In this document: one piece after another, positions 48,010 to 56,034 of the stretch
Numbering within the stretch: position 1 is the first letter of the stretch
Layout: every line of letters starts with the position of its first letter
Assembly (NCBI GenBank): GCA_966191535.1
Contig: CBIGPF010000005.1
Span: 4,952 to 68,951 of the forward strand
Direction of reading: 5' to 3'
DNA length: 64,000 bases
Source: Pseudomonas sp966191535
GTDB taxonomy: Bacteria > Pseudomonadota > Gammaproteobacteria > Pseudomonadales > Pseudomonadaceae
Program-made: the position numbers and the translations under genes
The notes under the pieces: generated by a model
The model's database searches: none
What the model saw: the letters and a program-made list of their open reading frames with translations, nothing else
Told to the model about the DNA's origin: nothing

Positions 48010-48603
48010 ATGAACTACCTCGCGCACCTTCACCTGGGCGGCGATCGGCCCGCCCAACTGCTCGGCAGCCTCTATGGCGACTTCGTCAAGGGGCCGCTCG
48101 CCGGCCAGTGGCCCGCCGAGATCGAAGCTGGCATCCGCCTGCACCGGCGCATCGATGCCTTCACCGACAGTCACGCCTTGATACACAGTGCCAAGGCGCG
48201 CTTCCCCAGCGAGCGCCGACGCATGGCTGGCGTGCTCCTGGACGTGTTCTTCGACCACTGCCTGGCCCGCGACTGGGGGCGATTCTCCGGCGAACCGCTG
48301 GAGCACTTCACCCAACGGGTCTACGGTGTACTGGGCCGCACGCCCGGCCTTCCGGAGCGTCTGGCGCGTATTGCACCGCGCATGGCCGCGCAGGACTGGC
48401 TCGGCAGTTATCGGGAGTTCGAGGTGCTGCAGGACGTGGTGGTCGGGATGTCCCGACGCCTGTCCAGGCCGTCCCTGCTGGACGGCGCCTGGGACGAGCT
48501 GGATCGCCTGTACGAGCCGTTGAGCAGCGATTTCCGTGAGTTCTATCCCGAACTGCAGGCGTTTGTCAGAAATCTGCCGAATTCGATGGGCGGTCCGGCC
48601 TGA
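48010..48603 (+). CDS. acpH: Acyl carrier protein phosphodiesterase AcpH
   Basis: DUF479/AcpH-family hydrolase, 197 aa, that removes 4'-phosphopantetheine from ACP. It begins MNYLAHLHLGGDRPAQLLGSLYGDFVKG, the family N-terminus, and has the metal-binding FTDSH and VFFDHCLARDW motifs of this HD-like fold. The ATG at 48010 is the only start consistent with the N-terminal motif. A single-gene unit diverging from the arsR-type gene. Confidence 0.9.
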   Translation: MNYLAHLHLGGDRPAQLLGSLYGDFVKGPLAGQWPAEIEAGIRLHRRIDAFTDSHALIHSAKARFPSERRRMAGVLLDVFFDHCLARDWGRFSGEPLEHFTQRVYGVLGRTPGLPERLARIAPRMAAQDWLGSYREFEVLQDVVVGMSRRLSRPSLLDGAWDELDRLYEPLSSDFREFYPELQAFVRNLPNSMGGPA

Positions 48604-48604
48604 C

Positions 48605-48648
48605 TTGATATGTGTCAACCGCCCGACGGTCCATCGCGTGTGCAATAG
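48605..48648 (+). promoter_or_regulatory. Anr box and -10 of the universal stress gene
   Basis: TTGAT-ATGT-GTCAA at 48605-48618 matches the Anr/Dnr/FNR consensus at 9 of 10 bases. A -10-like CAATAG lies at 48643-48648. If transcription starts near 48653, the Anr box is centred at -41.5, the class II activator position. Confidence 0.75.
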
Positions 48649-48678
48649 ACACATCTGAAGGACGACGAGAGGAGCAGC

Positions 48679-49539
48679 ATGATGAAGTCGTTAATGGTCG
48701 CAACGGATCTGTCCGGCCGTTCCGAAAAGGCTTTGCACCGTGCGGCAGCGCTCGCCACGCGCTACGCCTGTCCCTGGACCGTGCTCTACGTGGTCGATGA
48801 AGACCAGCCCTCGGCGCTGGTCGAGCAGGAAGTCACCCAGGTGCGCCTGATGCTCGAGGCACGGCTGGTGGAACTCACCGAACTGGGCGGCACCTGCCCG
48901 AAACTGCTGGTGGAACGCGGCGATCCGAATCAGCAGATCCTCGCCGCGGCGAAGAAACTGAACTGCGAAATGCTAGTGATGGGCGCGCACCGCAAGAGCG
49001 TGCTGCGCGACATCTTCGTCGGCACCACGGTCGAACGAGTGCTGCGCGCCGGGCAACTGCCGGTGCTGGTGGTCAACCAGCCGGCCGGCGGCCAGTACCG
49101 CGACCTGCTGATCGCCCTCGATACTTCGCCCGCCTCTGCCCACGCGGTAGAAGTGGCCGATGAGCTGGGCCTGCTCGAGGGCGCTGTGCGCCGGGGCGTC
49201 TACGCCTTCAGCCCGCTGGCCAAGGGCATGATGCAGTACTCCGGGGTGAGCGAGGAGCGTATCGACGAATTCGTCGGCACCGAGTCGCGCCAGGCGGTGG
49301 ACGATCTGAAGAAGTTCCTCCACGAGCACCACCTGGAGGAACGCGTCGACGAACAACTGGTGGCCGTCGGGCTGCCGGGCAATGTGTTGCAGCGGATGGT
49401 CGACAAGCATCGGCCCGATCTGCTGGTCATGGGTACTCGGGGTATGGGTGGGATCAAGCGTGCCCTGATCGGCAGTGTTGCCGACTACGCTCTGCGCGAA
49501 CTGGATTGTGACATCCTGGTCGTGCCGCCGGAGGCTTGA
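48679..49539 (+). CDS. Universal stress protein (tandem UspA domains)
   Basis: Cytoplasmic stress protein, 286 aa, with two UspA domains (residues about 1-135 and 145-286). The second has the ATP-binding G-2x-G-9x-G(S/T) pattern GTRGMGGIKRALIGS; the first is similar (GAHRKSVLRDIFVGT). GGAG precedes the ATG pair at 48679/48682. The strong Anr box upstream suggests anaerobic induction, as reported for the matching PAO1 gene in anaerobic survival. A stem-loop follows (49570-49603). Confidence 0.9.
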   Translation: MMKSLMVATDLSGRSEKALHRAAALATRYACPWTVLYVVDEDQPSALVEQEVTQVRLMLEARLVELTELGGTCPKLLVERGDPNQQILAAAKKLNCEMLVMGAHRKSVLRDIFVGTTVERVLRAGQLPVLVVNQPAGGQYRDLLIALDTSPASAHAVEVADELGLLEGAVRRGVYAFSPLAKGMMQYSGVSEERIDEFVGTESRQAVDDLKKFLHEHHLEERVDEQLVAVGLPGNVLQRMVDKHRPDLLVMGTRGMGGIKRALIGSVADYALRELDCDILVVPPEA

Positions 49540-49569
49540 GCCTTCGGCGCCTGGAGACTGTTTTCAGGT

Positions 49570-49603
49570 TGCGTCGGGCGGCTCGAGGGTGCCGCCCGGC
49601 GCA
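49570..49603 (+). terminator. Stem-loop after the universal stress gene
   Basis: GCGTCGGGCGGC, 8-nt loop, GCCGCCCGGCGC: a 12-bp stem with one wobble, followed by only AGTTTG. The convergent gap holds two more hairpins (GCCGTA/TACGGC at 49640-49654 and CCTGCC/GGCAGG at 49676-49695), which may serve olsA from the other side. Confidence 0.55.
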
Positions 49604-49700
49604 GTTTGAAAGCCGTTTCGTCAGAGTGGGAACCCGTCGGCCGTAGGTTACGGCGGGCTCCAAACCCTCTTCGTTTTCCCTGCCGCTTTCGTGGCAGGCC

Positions 49701-50468
49701 TCAGGCCGCGATGGCCGACTCTTCCTGAACGTCACACACCACTGCGTGGATCGCGGCATGCGCCTGCCTGGCCAGCAGGTTGCGGTCCTGGTGGGCGCTG
49801 GAGAGTGCCGGCAGCAGGTGGACCTCCACCACACCCCGATCATTGTCGAACAGGCGCTTCAGGTGGCTGACCAGATCATCGTCGCCAATGAACGGCGCCA
49901 GCTCGCACGCCTGGTCGTTGCGGCGGTAGCGCAGCGCCACCGGCTGCACCGGCACGCCGGCTTCGATGGCGCTGGCCATCAGGCGGCCGTGGAAGGTGCG
50001 CAGGCCCTGGCCGTCGGTGGTGGTGCCTTCGGGGAAGACCAGCAGCGAACGGCCGCGCGACAGGTGCGTGGCCAGCTGCGCATTGATCATCCGCGCGTCG
50101 CCCGAGCCACGGCGGATGAACAGCGTCCCGGCTTTCTCTGCCAACCAGCCGGCCACCGGCCACTGGCGCACTTCCGCCTTGGACAGGAAGGTCAGCGGCA
50201 GCAGCCCGCCCAGCAGTGGAATATCGACCCAGGACACATGGTTGGAGACCCACAGCATCGGCTGTCGGGGCAATTCGCCGTACACCCGCAGCTCGAAGGG
50301 CAGGGCGGCGGTCAAGCGCGCCAGGAACCAGCGCGTCAGGCGCTGGCGCACGGGCATCCGGTCGCCGGGCAGGCGCTCCAGCAGGCTGACGAAGCTGGCC
50401 AGCGCGAGGCCCACCAGCAGCAATGACAGCAGGCGGGCGACGCGCAGCCAGGCGCGCAGGCTGCGCAT
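49701..50468 (-). CDS. olsA: Lyso-ornithine lipid acyltransferase OlsA
   Basis: PlsC-type acyltransferase, 255 aa, adding the second acyl chain to lyso-ornithine lipid. An N-terminal hydrophobic helix (LLSLLLVGLALASFV) anchors it to the inner membrane. The catalytic HxxxxD is NHVSWVD (His77, Asp82) and the substrate loop is FPEGTTTDG. Its ATG shares a TGATG overlap with the olsB stop, indicating tight coupling. A general 1-acylglycerol-3-phosphate acyltransferase is possible by motif alone, but the olsB partner decides it. Confidence 0.92.
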   Translation of the reverse strand: MRSLRAWLRVARLLSLLLVGLALASFVSLLERLPGDRMPVRQRLTRWFLARLTAALPFELRVYGELPRQPMLWVSNHVSWVDIPLLGGLLPLTFLSKAEVRQWPVAGWLAEKAGTLFIRRGSGDARMINAQLATHLSRGRSLLVFPEGTTTDGQGLRTFHGRLMASAIEAGVPVQPVALRYRRNDQACELAPFIGDDDLVSHLKRLFDNDRGVVEVHLLPALSSAHQDRNLLARQAHAAIHAVVCDVQEESAIAA

Positions 50469-51223
50469 CAGACCGCGGCCTTGAAGTGACGGGCGTAGCG
50501 CGGGCAGAGCTCGTCGCGCTTGAGCAGGATGAACACGTCGGCAACGCCGAAGTCCGGGTCCCAGCAGGGCTCGCCGCAGATCTTCGCGCCCAGGCGCATG
50601 TAGGCCTTGAGCAGCGGCGGCAGCTCGGCGGTGAGGTTGTCCGGCACGTCCATCGGCGGCAGCGGGGTCTTCGGCTCGGCGCGCAGGTTCTGCTGGCACA
50701 GGTAGCGGTCGCGCAGGCGCTGCATCACGGCGCGGGCCTGGATGCCGCCGTCGCGCATGGGGATGCTGGCGCAGCCCATCAGGTAGCGGTAGCCGCCTTC
50801 GTTGAGCACTTCGGCCAGTTCGCTCCAGAGTACGGCGATGGTGCCGCCGTTGCGGTAGTCCGGGTCGACGCAGGTACGGCCGATTTCCAGCACCGGGCCC
50901 TGCAGGTTGTCCAGGCCGTCGAGGGCGAATTCCTCTTCGCTGTAGAAGCGGCCCAGGCGCTGCGCTGCGCGGTGGTCGAGCAGGCGGGTGGTGGCCACCA
51001 GCGCGCCGGTGTTCAGGTCGCGTACGCCGATGTGAGCGCAGTGGCGGTCGTAGTCGTCCATGTCCAGGCCCTGGTCGGCGCCATTGAGCTGGGCGTCGAA
51101 TTCGCTGCTGAACACGCGGTAACGCAGGGCCTGGGCTTCGCGCAGGGCGCGGGCGCCGCGCAGACGCACGGCCTTGAGACGGCGTTCTGCCGGGGTGTCA
51201 CAGGAGAGGGCGATCTGACTCAT
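50468..51223 (-). CDS. olsB: Ornithine N-acyltransferase OlsB
   Basis: GNAT-fold enzyme, 251 aa, transferring a 3-hydroxyacyl group to ornithine, the first step of ornithine lipid synthesis. Family features are LRYRVFSSEF near the N-terminus, LEIGRTCVDPDYRNGGTI and YLMGCASI. The start at 51223 has GGAGG upstream; the frame extends further only into the promoter. Ornithine lipids replace phospholipids under phosphate starvation, and the upstream gap carries Pho-box-like repeats (51301-51340). Confidence 0.92.
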   Translation of the reverse strand: MSQIALSCDTPAERRLKAVRLRGARALREAQALRYRVFSSEFDAQLNGADQGLDMDDYDRHCAHIGVRDLNTGALVATTRLLDHRAAQRLGRFYSEEEFALDGLDNLQGPVLEIGRTCVDPDYRNGGTIAVLWSELAEVLNEGGYRYLMGCASIPMRDGGIQARAVMQRLRDRYLCQQNLRAEPKTPLPPMDVPDNLTAELPPLLKAYMRLGAKICGEPCWDPDFGVADVFILLKRDELCPRYARHFKAAV

Positions 51224-51300
51224 GCGAGTGCCTCCGTGAACCGGCCATGCGGGTTGCGGCCGGTCGGCTTTGTTGTGCAAGCTCAGGCTAGGAATGACCG

Positions 51301-51340
51301 GTGTCACGCCCATGACGGTGCGGTGATGCTTGTATGACAA
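51301..51340 (-). promoter_or_regulatory. Pho-box-like repeats upstream of olsBA
   Basis: Read leftward, four 7-mers occur with exact 11-bp spacing: TTGTCAT, GCATCAC, CCGTCAT and GTGACAC. Against CTGTCAT/C they match at 6, 4, 6 and 5 of 7 positions. The 11-nt period is that of PhoB direct repeats. A weak TAGCCT -10 candidate lies at about 51283-51288. The site is about 80-120 bp from the olsB start. Confidence 0.65.
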
Positions 51341-51371
51341 GAACAACGACCTCGAACGAAGGAGCGCCGCG

Positions 51372-52268
51372 ATGCCCTGGAAATGCCTGCTCGGCCCGCA
51401 GGACCGACTGCCGCCCGGCCTGGCCCTGGACGACTGGTACGCCGAACTGCTGACGCGCGCAGGGGGTGCCGGCAGCTTCGAACTGGCGGTACTCGGCGGT
51501 CGTCTGGCGACATCGCCGGGGCTGGCTTTCCTCGCAGGTTACCAGGCGGCCCTGCGCGCCCTCTGGCCGGCCGCCCCGCGCAGCCTCGGCGCGCTGTGCG
51601 TGACCGAGAAGAAGAGCGTGCGCCCCGCCGACCTGCAGACTCGCCTCGACGGCCTGGTGCTGCACGGCCGCAAGGACTTCGCCACCGCCGCCGACAGCGC
51701 GGCCTGGTGGCTGGTCGCCGCACTTGACGAGGACGAGGGCGAGTACCCGCGCATCGCCATGACGGTGGTGCAAGCTGGTGCCCCCGGGGCGAAACTGGAG
51801 GCGCTGCCGGCCCTGCCGCTGATGCCCGACATTCCCCACGCCCGCCTGCTGCTCGACGGCGCCCACTGCGAGCGCCTGCCCGGCGATGGCTGGGATGCCT
51901 ACAGCAAGCCCTTCCGCACCCTGGAGGACACCCATGTGCTGGCGGCGGTCTGTGCCTGGCTCTATGGGCTGGCCGTGGATCAGCAGTGGCCGGCGGAGCT
52001 GAACCTGCGCCTCATCGGCGTACTGGCCGGTTGCGCGGAGGTCAGCCGACAACCTGCCTCGCAGCCGGAAACCCATCTGCTGCTGGCTGGCGTTTTCAGC
52101 CAGTTCGAAGGCCTCGCTGCTGCACTGGACGCCGCGTTTGCCACCGGCGCTGCGGAGTTGGCCGCGATCTGGAAACGCGATCAGGGCGTGCTCGCCATCG
52201 CTGGCGCCGCACGGGCCAAACGCCTGGCAGCGGCGAGGGTGGCAATGGGCCTTGACCCACGTCAGTGA
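51372..52268 (+). CDS. Acyl-CoA dehydrogenase-like protein
   Basis: A 298-aa protein with the layout of the middle part of acyl-CoA dehydrogenases: LGALCVTEKKSVRPADLQTR, GLVLHGRKDFATAADSAAWWLVAA and a helical C-terminal half. It is shorter than a full dehydrogenase (about 380 aa), and the usual catalytic Glu and FAD-binding signatures cannot be identified. It may be a degenerate or specialised relative. AAGGAG precedes the ATG at 51372. Divergent from olsB; function unknown. Confidence 0.65.
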   Translation: MPWKCLLGPQDRLPPGLALDDWYAELLTRAGGAGSFELAVLGGRLATSPGLAFLAGYQAALRALWPAAPRSLGALCVTEKKSVRPADLQTRLDGLVLHGRKDFATAADSAAWWLVAALDEDEGEYPRIAMTVVQAGAPGAKLEALPALPLMPDIPHARLLLDGAHCERLPGDGWDAYSKPFRTLEDTHVLAAVCAWLYGLAVDQQWPAELNLRLIGVLAGCAEVSRQPASQPETHLLLAGVFSQFEGLAAALDAAFATGAAELAAIWKRDQGVLAIAGAARAKRLAAARVAMGLDPRQ

Positions 52269-52373
52269 GGGCTGAGGGAGGGGACGTTAGCCTTACAGAA
52301 GCTTCTGAGATACCTAGAAATTTCCGCAGGGCTACCCACTGTTTTCCCTCCCACTGCTTTAGGAAATCCCCTC

Positions 52374-53159
52374 ATGCGACGCGAACCCATCGTGCTGTTC
52401 GACGACGGTAAGCACCAATGCCTGTGTTTCGACGATCTGGTCAGCGGCGACGGTGTGCAATCCAACCAGTTCCTCATCGTCGACCACGACAAGCGCCTGC
52501 TGCTCGATCCGGGCGGCGACCTGACCTACACCCCGCTGTCCCTGGAACTCTCCAAGCTGTTCCCGCTGCAGGACCTGGACTACATCTTCGCCTCGCACCA
52601 GGACCCGGACATCATCGCCGCCCTGGACAAATGGCTGCTGCACACCCGCGCCAAGGTCATCTGTTCCAAGCTCTGGGCGCGCTTCCTGCCGCACCTCACG
52701 GCCAGCTACCTGGCGGTCAGCCACGGCATCTCCACCTATGACCGTGTCATCCCGCTGCCGGACCGTGGCGAGTCGGTGCAACTGGGTCGCTGCCAGTTGA
52801 AGATGATCCCCGCGCACTTCCTCCACTCGGTGGGCAACTTCCAGGTCTACGACCCGATCAGCAAGATCCTCTTCTCCGGCGACATGGGCGCCTCCCTGGT
52901 TGATGACGCCAGCCCGGTGCAGGACTTCGCCGCCCACGTGCCGCACATGGAAGGCTTCCACCGCCGCTACATGGCGTCGAACAAGGTCGGCCGCCTGTGG
53001 GCCAACATGGTTCGCCGCCTGGACATCGAGATGATCGTCCCGCAGCACGGCCGGCCCTTTGTGGGCAAGGCCATGATCGGCGCCTTCCTCGACTGGATCG
53101 CCGATCTGCAGTGCGGCATGGACCTCATGGGGCCGGACGACTACCAGGTGCCGCGCTGA
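52374..53159 (+). CDS. ODP-type metallo-beta-lactamase-fold protein
   Basis: A 261-aa MBL-fold protein without a flavodoxin domain. Instead of HxHxDH, the first metal motif reads SHQDPDIIAALDKW, as in the oxygen-binding di-iron (ODP) domain of flavodiiron-like proteins. Further ligand candidates are in PAHFLHSVGNF, FSGDMGAS and IVPQHGRPF. Such stand-alone ODP proteins can sense oxygen or reduce it. Monocistronic; 105-bp gap before it shows no strong motif. Confidence 0.8.
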   Translation: MRREPIVLFDDGKHQCLCFDDLVSGDGVQSNQFLIVDHDKRLLLDPGGDLTYTPLSLELSKLFPLQDLDYIFASHQDPDIIAALDKWLLHTRAKVICSKLWARFLPHLTASYLAVSHGISTYDRVIPLPDRGESVQLGRCQLKMIPAHFLHSVGNFQVYDPISKILFSGDMGASLVDDASPVQDFAAHVPHMEGFHRRYMASNKVGRLWANMVRRLDIEMIVPQHGRPFVGKAMIGAFLDWIADLQCGMDLMGPDDYQVPR

Positions 53160-53260
53160 CCGATTGCGCCAATCGTCCTTGATTACGGCACGATCGGCGC
53201 TTAATCCGTCATCTTCACCGTGCTAGGGTGCGGGCCGACCTGATAACAAGAGGCCCGCCG

Positions 53261-54388
53261 ATGCCCTTTGCCCCCTTCCGCCCAGCGCTGCGCGCGCTGG
53301 CGCTGGCCACCTGCCTGCTCAGCAGCCATGCCCACGGTGCCGAAACCTGGCCCGAGGCCGACTGGCCCCATGGCGCCACGCCCAGCGGCGCCGCCGTGCA
53401 GGCATTCGAAAACTACGCCTTCCCCACCCGTGATGACGGCACCCGCAAGGGCGTGCGCACTGACGCCGTGGTCGTCATCCGCGATGGCCAACTGATCTAC
53501 GAACGCTACGCCGGCCCGACCCGTGCCGAGACGCCGCACCTGGCCTGGTCGATGAGCAAGAGCGTCATGGCCAGCGTCCTCGGCGTGGCCTTTGGCGAGG
53601 GAAAATTCCAGCTCGACGACCCGGTCGCCACGCATTACCCGGCCTTCGCCGACCATCCGGACATCACGATGCGCGACCTGCTGCACTGGGCCTCGGGCCT
53701 GGCCTGGCAGGAAGAGTACGAATACGCGCCGGTGCGCTCCTCGGTGGTGGCAATGCTCTATACCCGTGGCCGCGACGACATGGCCAGGTTCACCGCCGGC
53801 TTCCCGGCCGACGCCGAGCCGGGCAAGCGTTTCCGCTATTCCAGCGGTGACAGCAACGTGCTCTCCGCCACGCTCAAGCAGATGGTCGGCAAGGACTACG
53901 CGAACTACCCGTGGACCGCGCTGTTCGAGCCGCTGGGTATCCAGTCCGCCGTGTGGGAGCGCGACGCCAGTGGCACCTTCGTCGGCTCCTCCTACGCCTA
54001 CATGACTGCCCGCGACATGGCGCGCATCGGCCTGCTGATGGAGCGTGGTGGTCGCTGGAAGGAGCGCCAGCTGCTGCCGCAGGACTGGCTGACGTTCGTC
54101 CTCGCCCCTTTCCCCGAGTACCAGCCGAAAACCGAGAAACCCGGCGAAGCGGTACCCGGCGGCCAGTGGTGGCTCAACCGTCCGGTGGCCGGCTCGCCCG
54201 CGCCCTGGCCGGATGCGCCCGAGGACACCTTCGCCGCCCTAGGCCACTGGGGCCAGGCGCTGTACGTGATCCCCGAGCAGAAACTGGTGATCGTCCGCTA
54301 CGCCGACGACCGTGATGGCAGCTACCAGCACGACACCTTCCTCAAGCTTGCCCAGGCGGCCTTCGCCCACGGGGAGGTGCAGCCATGA
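53261..54388 (+). CDS. Serine hydrolase (beta-lactamase/esterase class C family)
   Basis: Exported serine hydrolase, 375 aa, with a Sec signal peptide (LRALALATCLLSSHAHG, cleavage before AETW). The catalytic SxxK is SMSK in LAWSMSKSVMASVLG, and a YSS motif (RYSSGDSNVLS) follows as in penicillin-recognising esterases. The C-terminal GHWGQALYVIPE is the third motif region. AGAGG lies upstream of the ATG at 53261. Substrate unknown. The stop overlaps the next gene in an ATGA, so the small protein is coexpressed. Confidence 0.83.
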   Translation: MPFAPFRPALRALALATCLLSSHAHGAETWPEADWPHGATPSGAAVQAFENYAFPTRDDGTRKGVRTDAVVVIRDGQLIYERYAGPTRAETPHLAWSMSKSVMASVLGVAFGEGKFQLDDPVATHYPAFADHPDITMRDLLHWASGLAWQEEYEYAPVRSSVVAMLYTRGRDDMARFTAGFPADAEPGKRFRYSSGDSNVLSATLKQMVGKDYANYPWTALFEPLGIQSAVWERDASGTFVGSSYAYMTARDMARIGLLMERGGRWKERQLLPQDWLTFVLAPFPEYQPKTEKPGEAVPGGQWWLNRPVAGSPAPWPDAPEDTFAALGHWGQALYVIPEQKLVIVRYADDRDGSYQHDTFLKLAQAAFAHGEVQP

Positions 54389-54732
54389 TCCGCCGTCATC
54401 CGATCCTCACCGCCCTGGTCCTGCTGCTGCTCGTGCTGGTCACCACGGCCTGGCAGAACCGCGTCCACCTTGCCGCCTTCCCCGGCATCATCGGCGCCTA
54501 CACCGCCAAGGAGTACTGCTCCTGCCGCTACGTTATGGGGAACTCGGCGGACTATTGCCGGGCCTATACCAAGCAGTACGTGCCGACCAGCGCCTTCCTC
54601 GACGACGAAGCGCGCAAGCGGGTGACCGCGCGTGGCCTCGGCAGTACGCAGACAGCCGCCTGGCTCAGTGCGCGCGAGGGATGCCAACTGATGCCCGAGG
54701 CGGATGAATTGCCCGATACGGGCAACCACTGA
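54385..54732 (+). CDS. Small Cys-rich membrane or exported protein
   Basis: A 115-aa protein with an N-terminal hydrophobic segment (PILTALVLLLLVLVTTAW), either an anchor or an uncleaved signal. The rest is soluble, with four cysteines (YCSCRY, DYCRAY, REGCQL) that could form disulfides in the periplasm. It overlaps the serine hydrolase by 4 nt, so the two probably work together. I do not recognise the family. Confidence 0.7.
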   Translation: MIRRHPILTALVLLLLVLVTTAWQNRVHLAAFPGIIGAYTAKEYCSCRYVMGNSADYCRAYTKQYVPTSAFLDDEARKRVTARGLGSTQTAAWLSAREGCQLMPEADELPDTGNH

Positions 54733-54775
54733 CGGGCGCGCTCCACGGAGCGGGGCGACCCGCTTCGGAGGGCGA

Positions 54776-55375
54776 ATGCATTCTTTTGTAACAGGAGCTG
54801 TGTGCGCGTTGCTGGCATTGGCCAGCCCCCTGGCTCTGGCCGAATGGCAACTGGACAGTGACAGCTCGCGGATCAGCTTTGTCTCGGTCAAGCGCGGCAA
54901 GATGGCAGAGGTACAGCGCTTCGATCGCCTGTCCGGGCAGATCGACGACAAGGGCGCAGTCCGCGTGGTGGTGCCGCTGGAGTCCATCGACAGCGGCCTG
55001 GCGCTGCGCGACGAGCGCATGCGCAACTCCTTCTTCGAGATCGAACGCTTCCCCGAGGCGATCATCAGCAGCCAGCTGGACCTCAGCCGTTACGACGACC
55101 TGCAGGTCGGCCAGTCGCGCCAGGAAACCGTGGACTTCAACCTCGACCTGCACGGCCAGCAGCGCCGCCTCAAGTCCGAGGTGCTGGTCAGCCGCCCCAG
55201 CGAGAGCCGCATCGAAGTCACGACCATGGAGCCGCTGGTGCTCAAGCTGATCGACTTCGACCTGGAAGAAAAGCTGGAGCCGCTCAAGGAGGTTGCCAAT
55301 GTGCCGTCCATTACTCCTGAGGTGCCGGTGTTTGCGGTGTTGGGGTTCAATCAGGTGATCAAGCAGGCGCCGTGA
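54776..55375 (+). CDS. YceI-family periplasmic protein (copy 1)
   Basis: YceI-like lipocalin-fold protein, 199 aa, with a Sec signal (VCALLALASPLALA, cleavage near LAEW). The mature start WQLDSDSSRISFVSVK and ESIDSGLALRDERMRNSFFE are family landmarks; related proteins bind polyisoprenoid or amide lipids. GGAGGG lies upstream of the ATG at 54776. A paralogue lies at 58676-59251. Function in envelope stress or lipid carriage is inferred from the family. Confidence 0.85.
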   Translation: MHSFVTGAVCALLALASPLALAEWQLDSDSSRISFVSVKRGKMAEVQRFDRLSGQIDDKGAVRVVVPLESIDSGLALRDERMRNSFFEIERFPEAIISSQLDLSRYDDLQVGQSRQETVDFNLDLHGQQRRLKSEVLVSRPSESRIEVTTMEPLVLKLIDFDLEEKLEPLKEVANVPSITPEVPVFAVLGFNQVIKQAP

Positions 55376-55906
55376 TACACACGCCATGACCCTGTAGGAG
55401 CGGGCCCTGCCCGCGATCCGCCGGCAGGGCCGGCGCCTCCCTTCGCTCTGCTGTTGCAGGTTTGCCGCGTTGGCTTGGGCATTCCTGCGTCGCGTCGGCG
55501 TGCGCTCAGATTCCTGGTTTCGCCCCCTCGGGCGAGTTACTTTTCCAAACGACGGAAGGCCGCCCCCCGAAAAGTAACCAAAAGGCTTGCCCCGGACATC
55601 CGGTTTTTCGCTTAGGCGAAAAATACCCTCGTTGAAGCGAAGTTTCAGGGGCACGCGCTGACGGGCCATCCCTGGCCCGACAGCGCTCTCGCGGCATCCA
55701 TGCCGCTCAACCCCAGAAACTCCGCTTCAACGAGGCCTCCTGAACGGGGCGTTCGGAGTGTGCTGAGATTTGTCTGGAAGTCTTCAAGAGCTAGAGCTAG
55801 AGCCAGAGCCATGCCGAGACATGTGGCTTTTCGTAGGACCGAGGGGGGCGCCTAGCCCTTGCTCGCGAACCGCACGGCACAGCCTCAATCGCGAAAACAG
55901 CCGGCT
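55376..55906. repeat. Hairpin-rich non-coding block
   Basis: A 531-bp gap without a credible gene. It holds a REP element (GTAGGAGCGGGCC, 55393-), an inverted repeat GTTACTTTTC/GAAAAGTAAC (55536-55545 and 55569-55578), a hairpin TTTTTCGC-TTAG-GCGAAAAA (55604-55623), and a 25-bp inverted repeat with two mismatches (55628-55652 against 55711-55735). The segment 55827-55880 repeats 32952-33005. Similar blocks recur in Pseudomonas intergenic DNA as far as I recall. Confidence 0.7.
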
Positions 55907-56017
55907 TTATGCTTGCGCCACAATCGCCGGCACGTCCGGCTGGAAGCGAAACCCGGACCCCACGCTGCAACTGGAAGCGCTGATGAGCACGAAGGTGAGC
56001 AGCAGGATGGTCTTCAT
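55907..56017 (-). CDS. Small lipoprotein candidate, 36 aa
   Basis: A short leftward frame starting at 56017 encodes MKTILLLTFVLISASSC then a short hydrophilic tail ending VAQA. The hydrophobic core and the ASSC box fit a lipoprotein signal, with lipid at Cys17. AGGAG lies 7 nt before the ATG. It lies 17 nt beyond the stop of the DHA2 exporter gene (56035-57549) and could be its cotranscribed partner. Small size keeps confidence moderate. Confidence 0.55.
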   Translation of the reverse strand: MKTILLLTFVLISASSCSVGSGFRFQPDVPAIVAQA

Positions 56018-56034
56018 GGCGGTGCTCCTGTCAT

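Noticed and set aside
55506..55697. 63-codon frame in the hairpin block
   Set aside because: No ribosome site, runs across inverted repeats, Arg/Pro-rich; better explained as non-coding repeat DNA.
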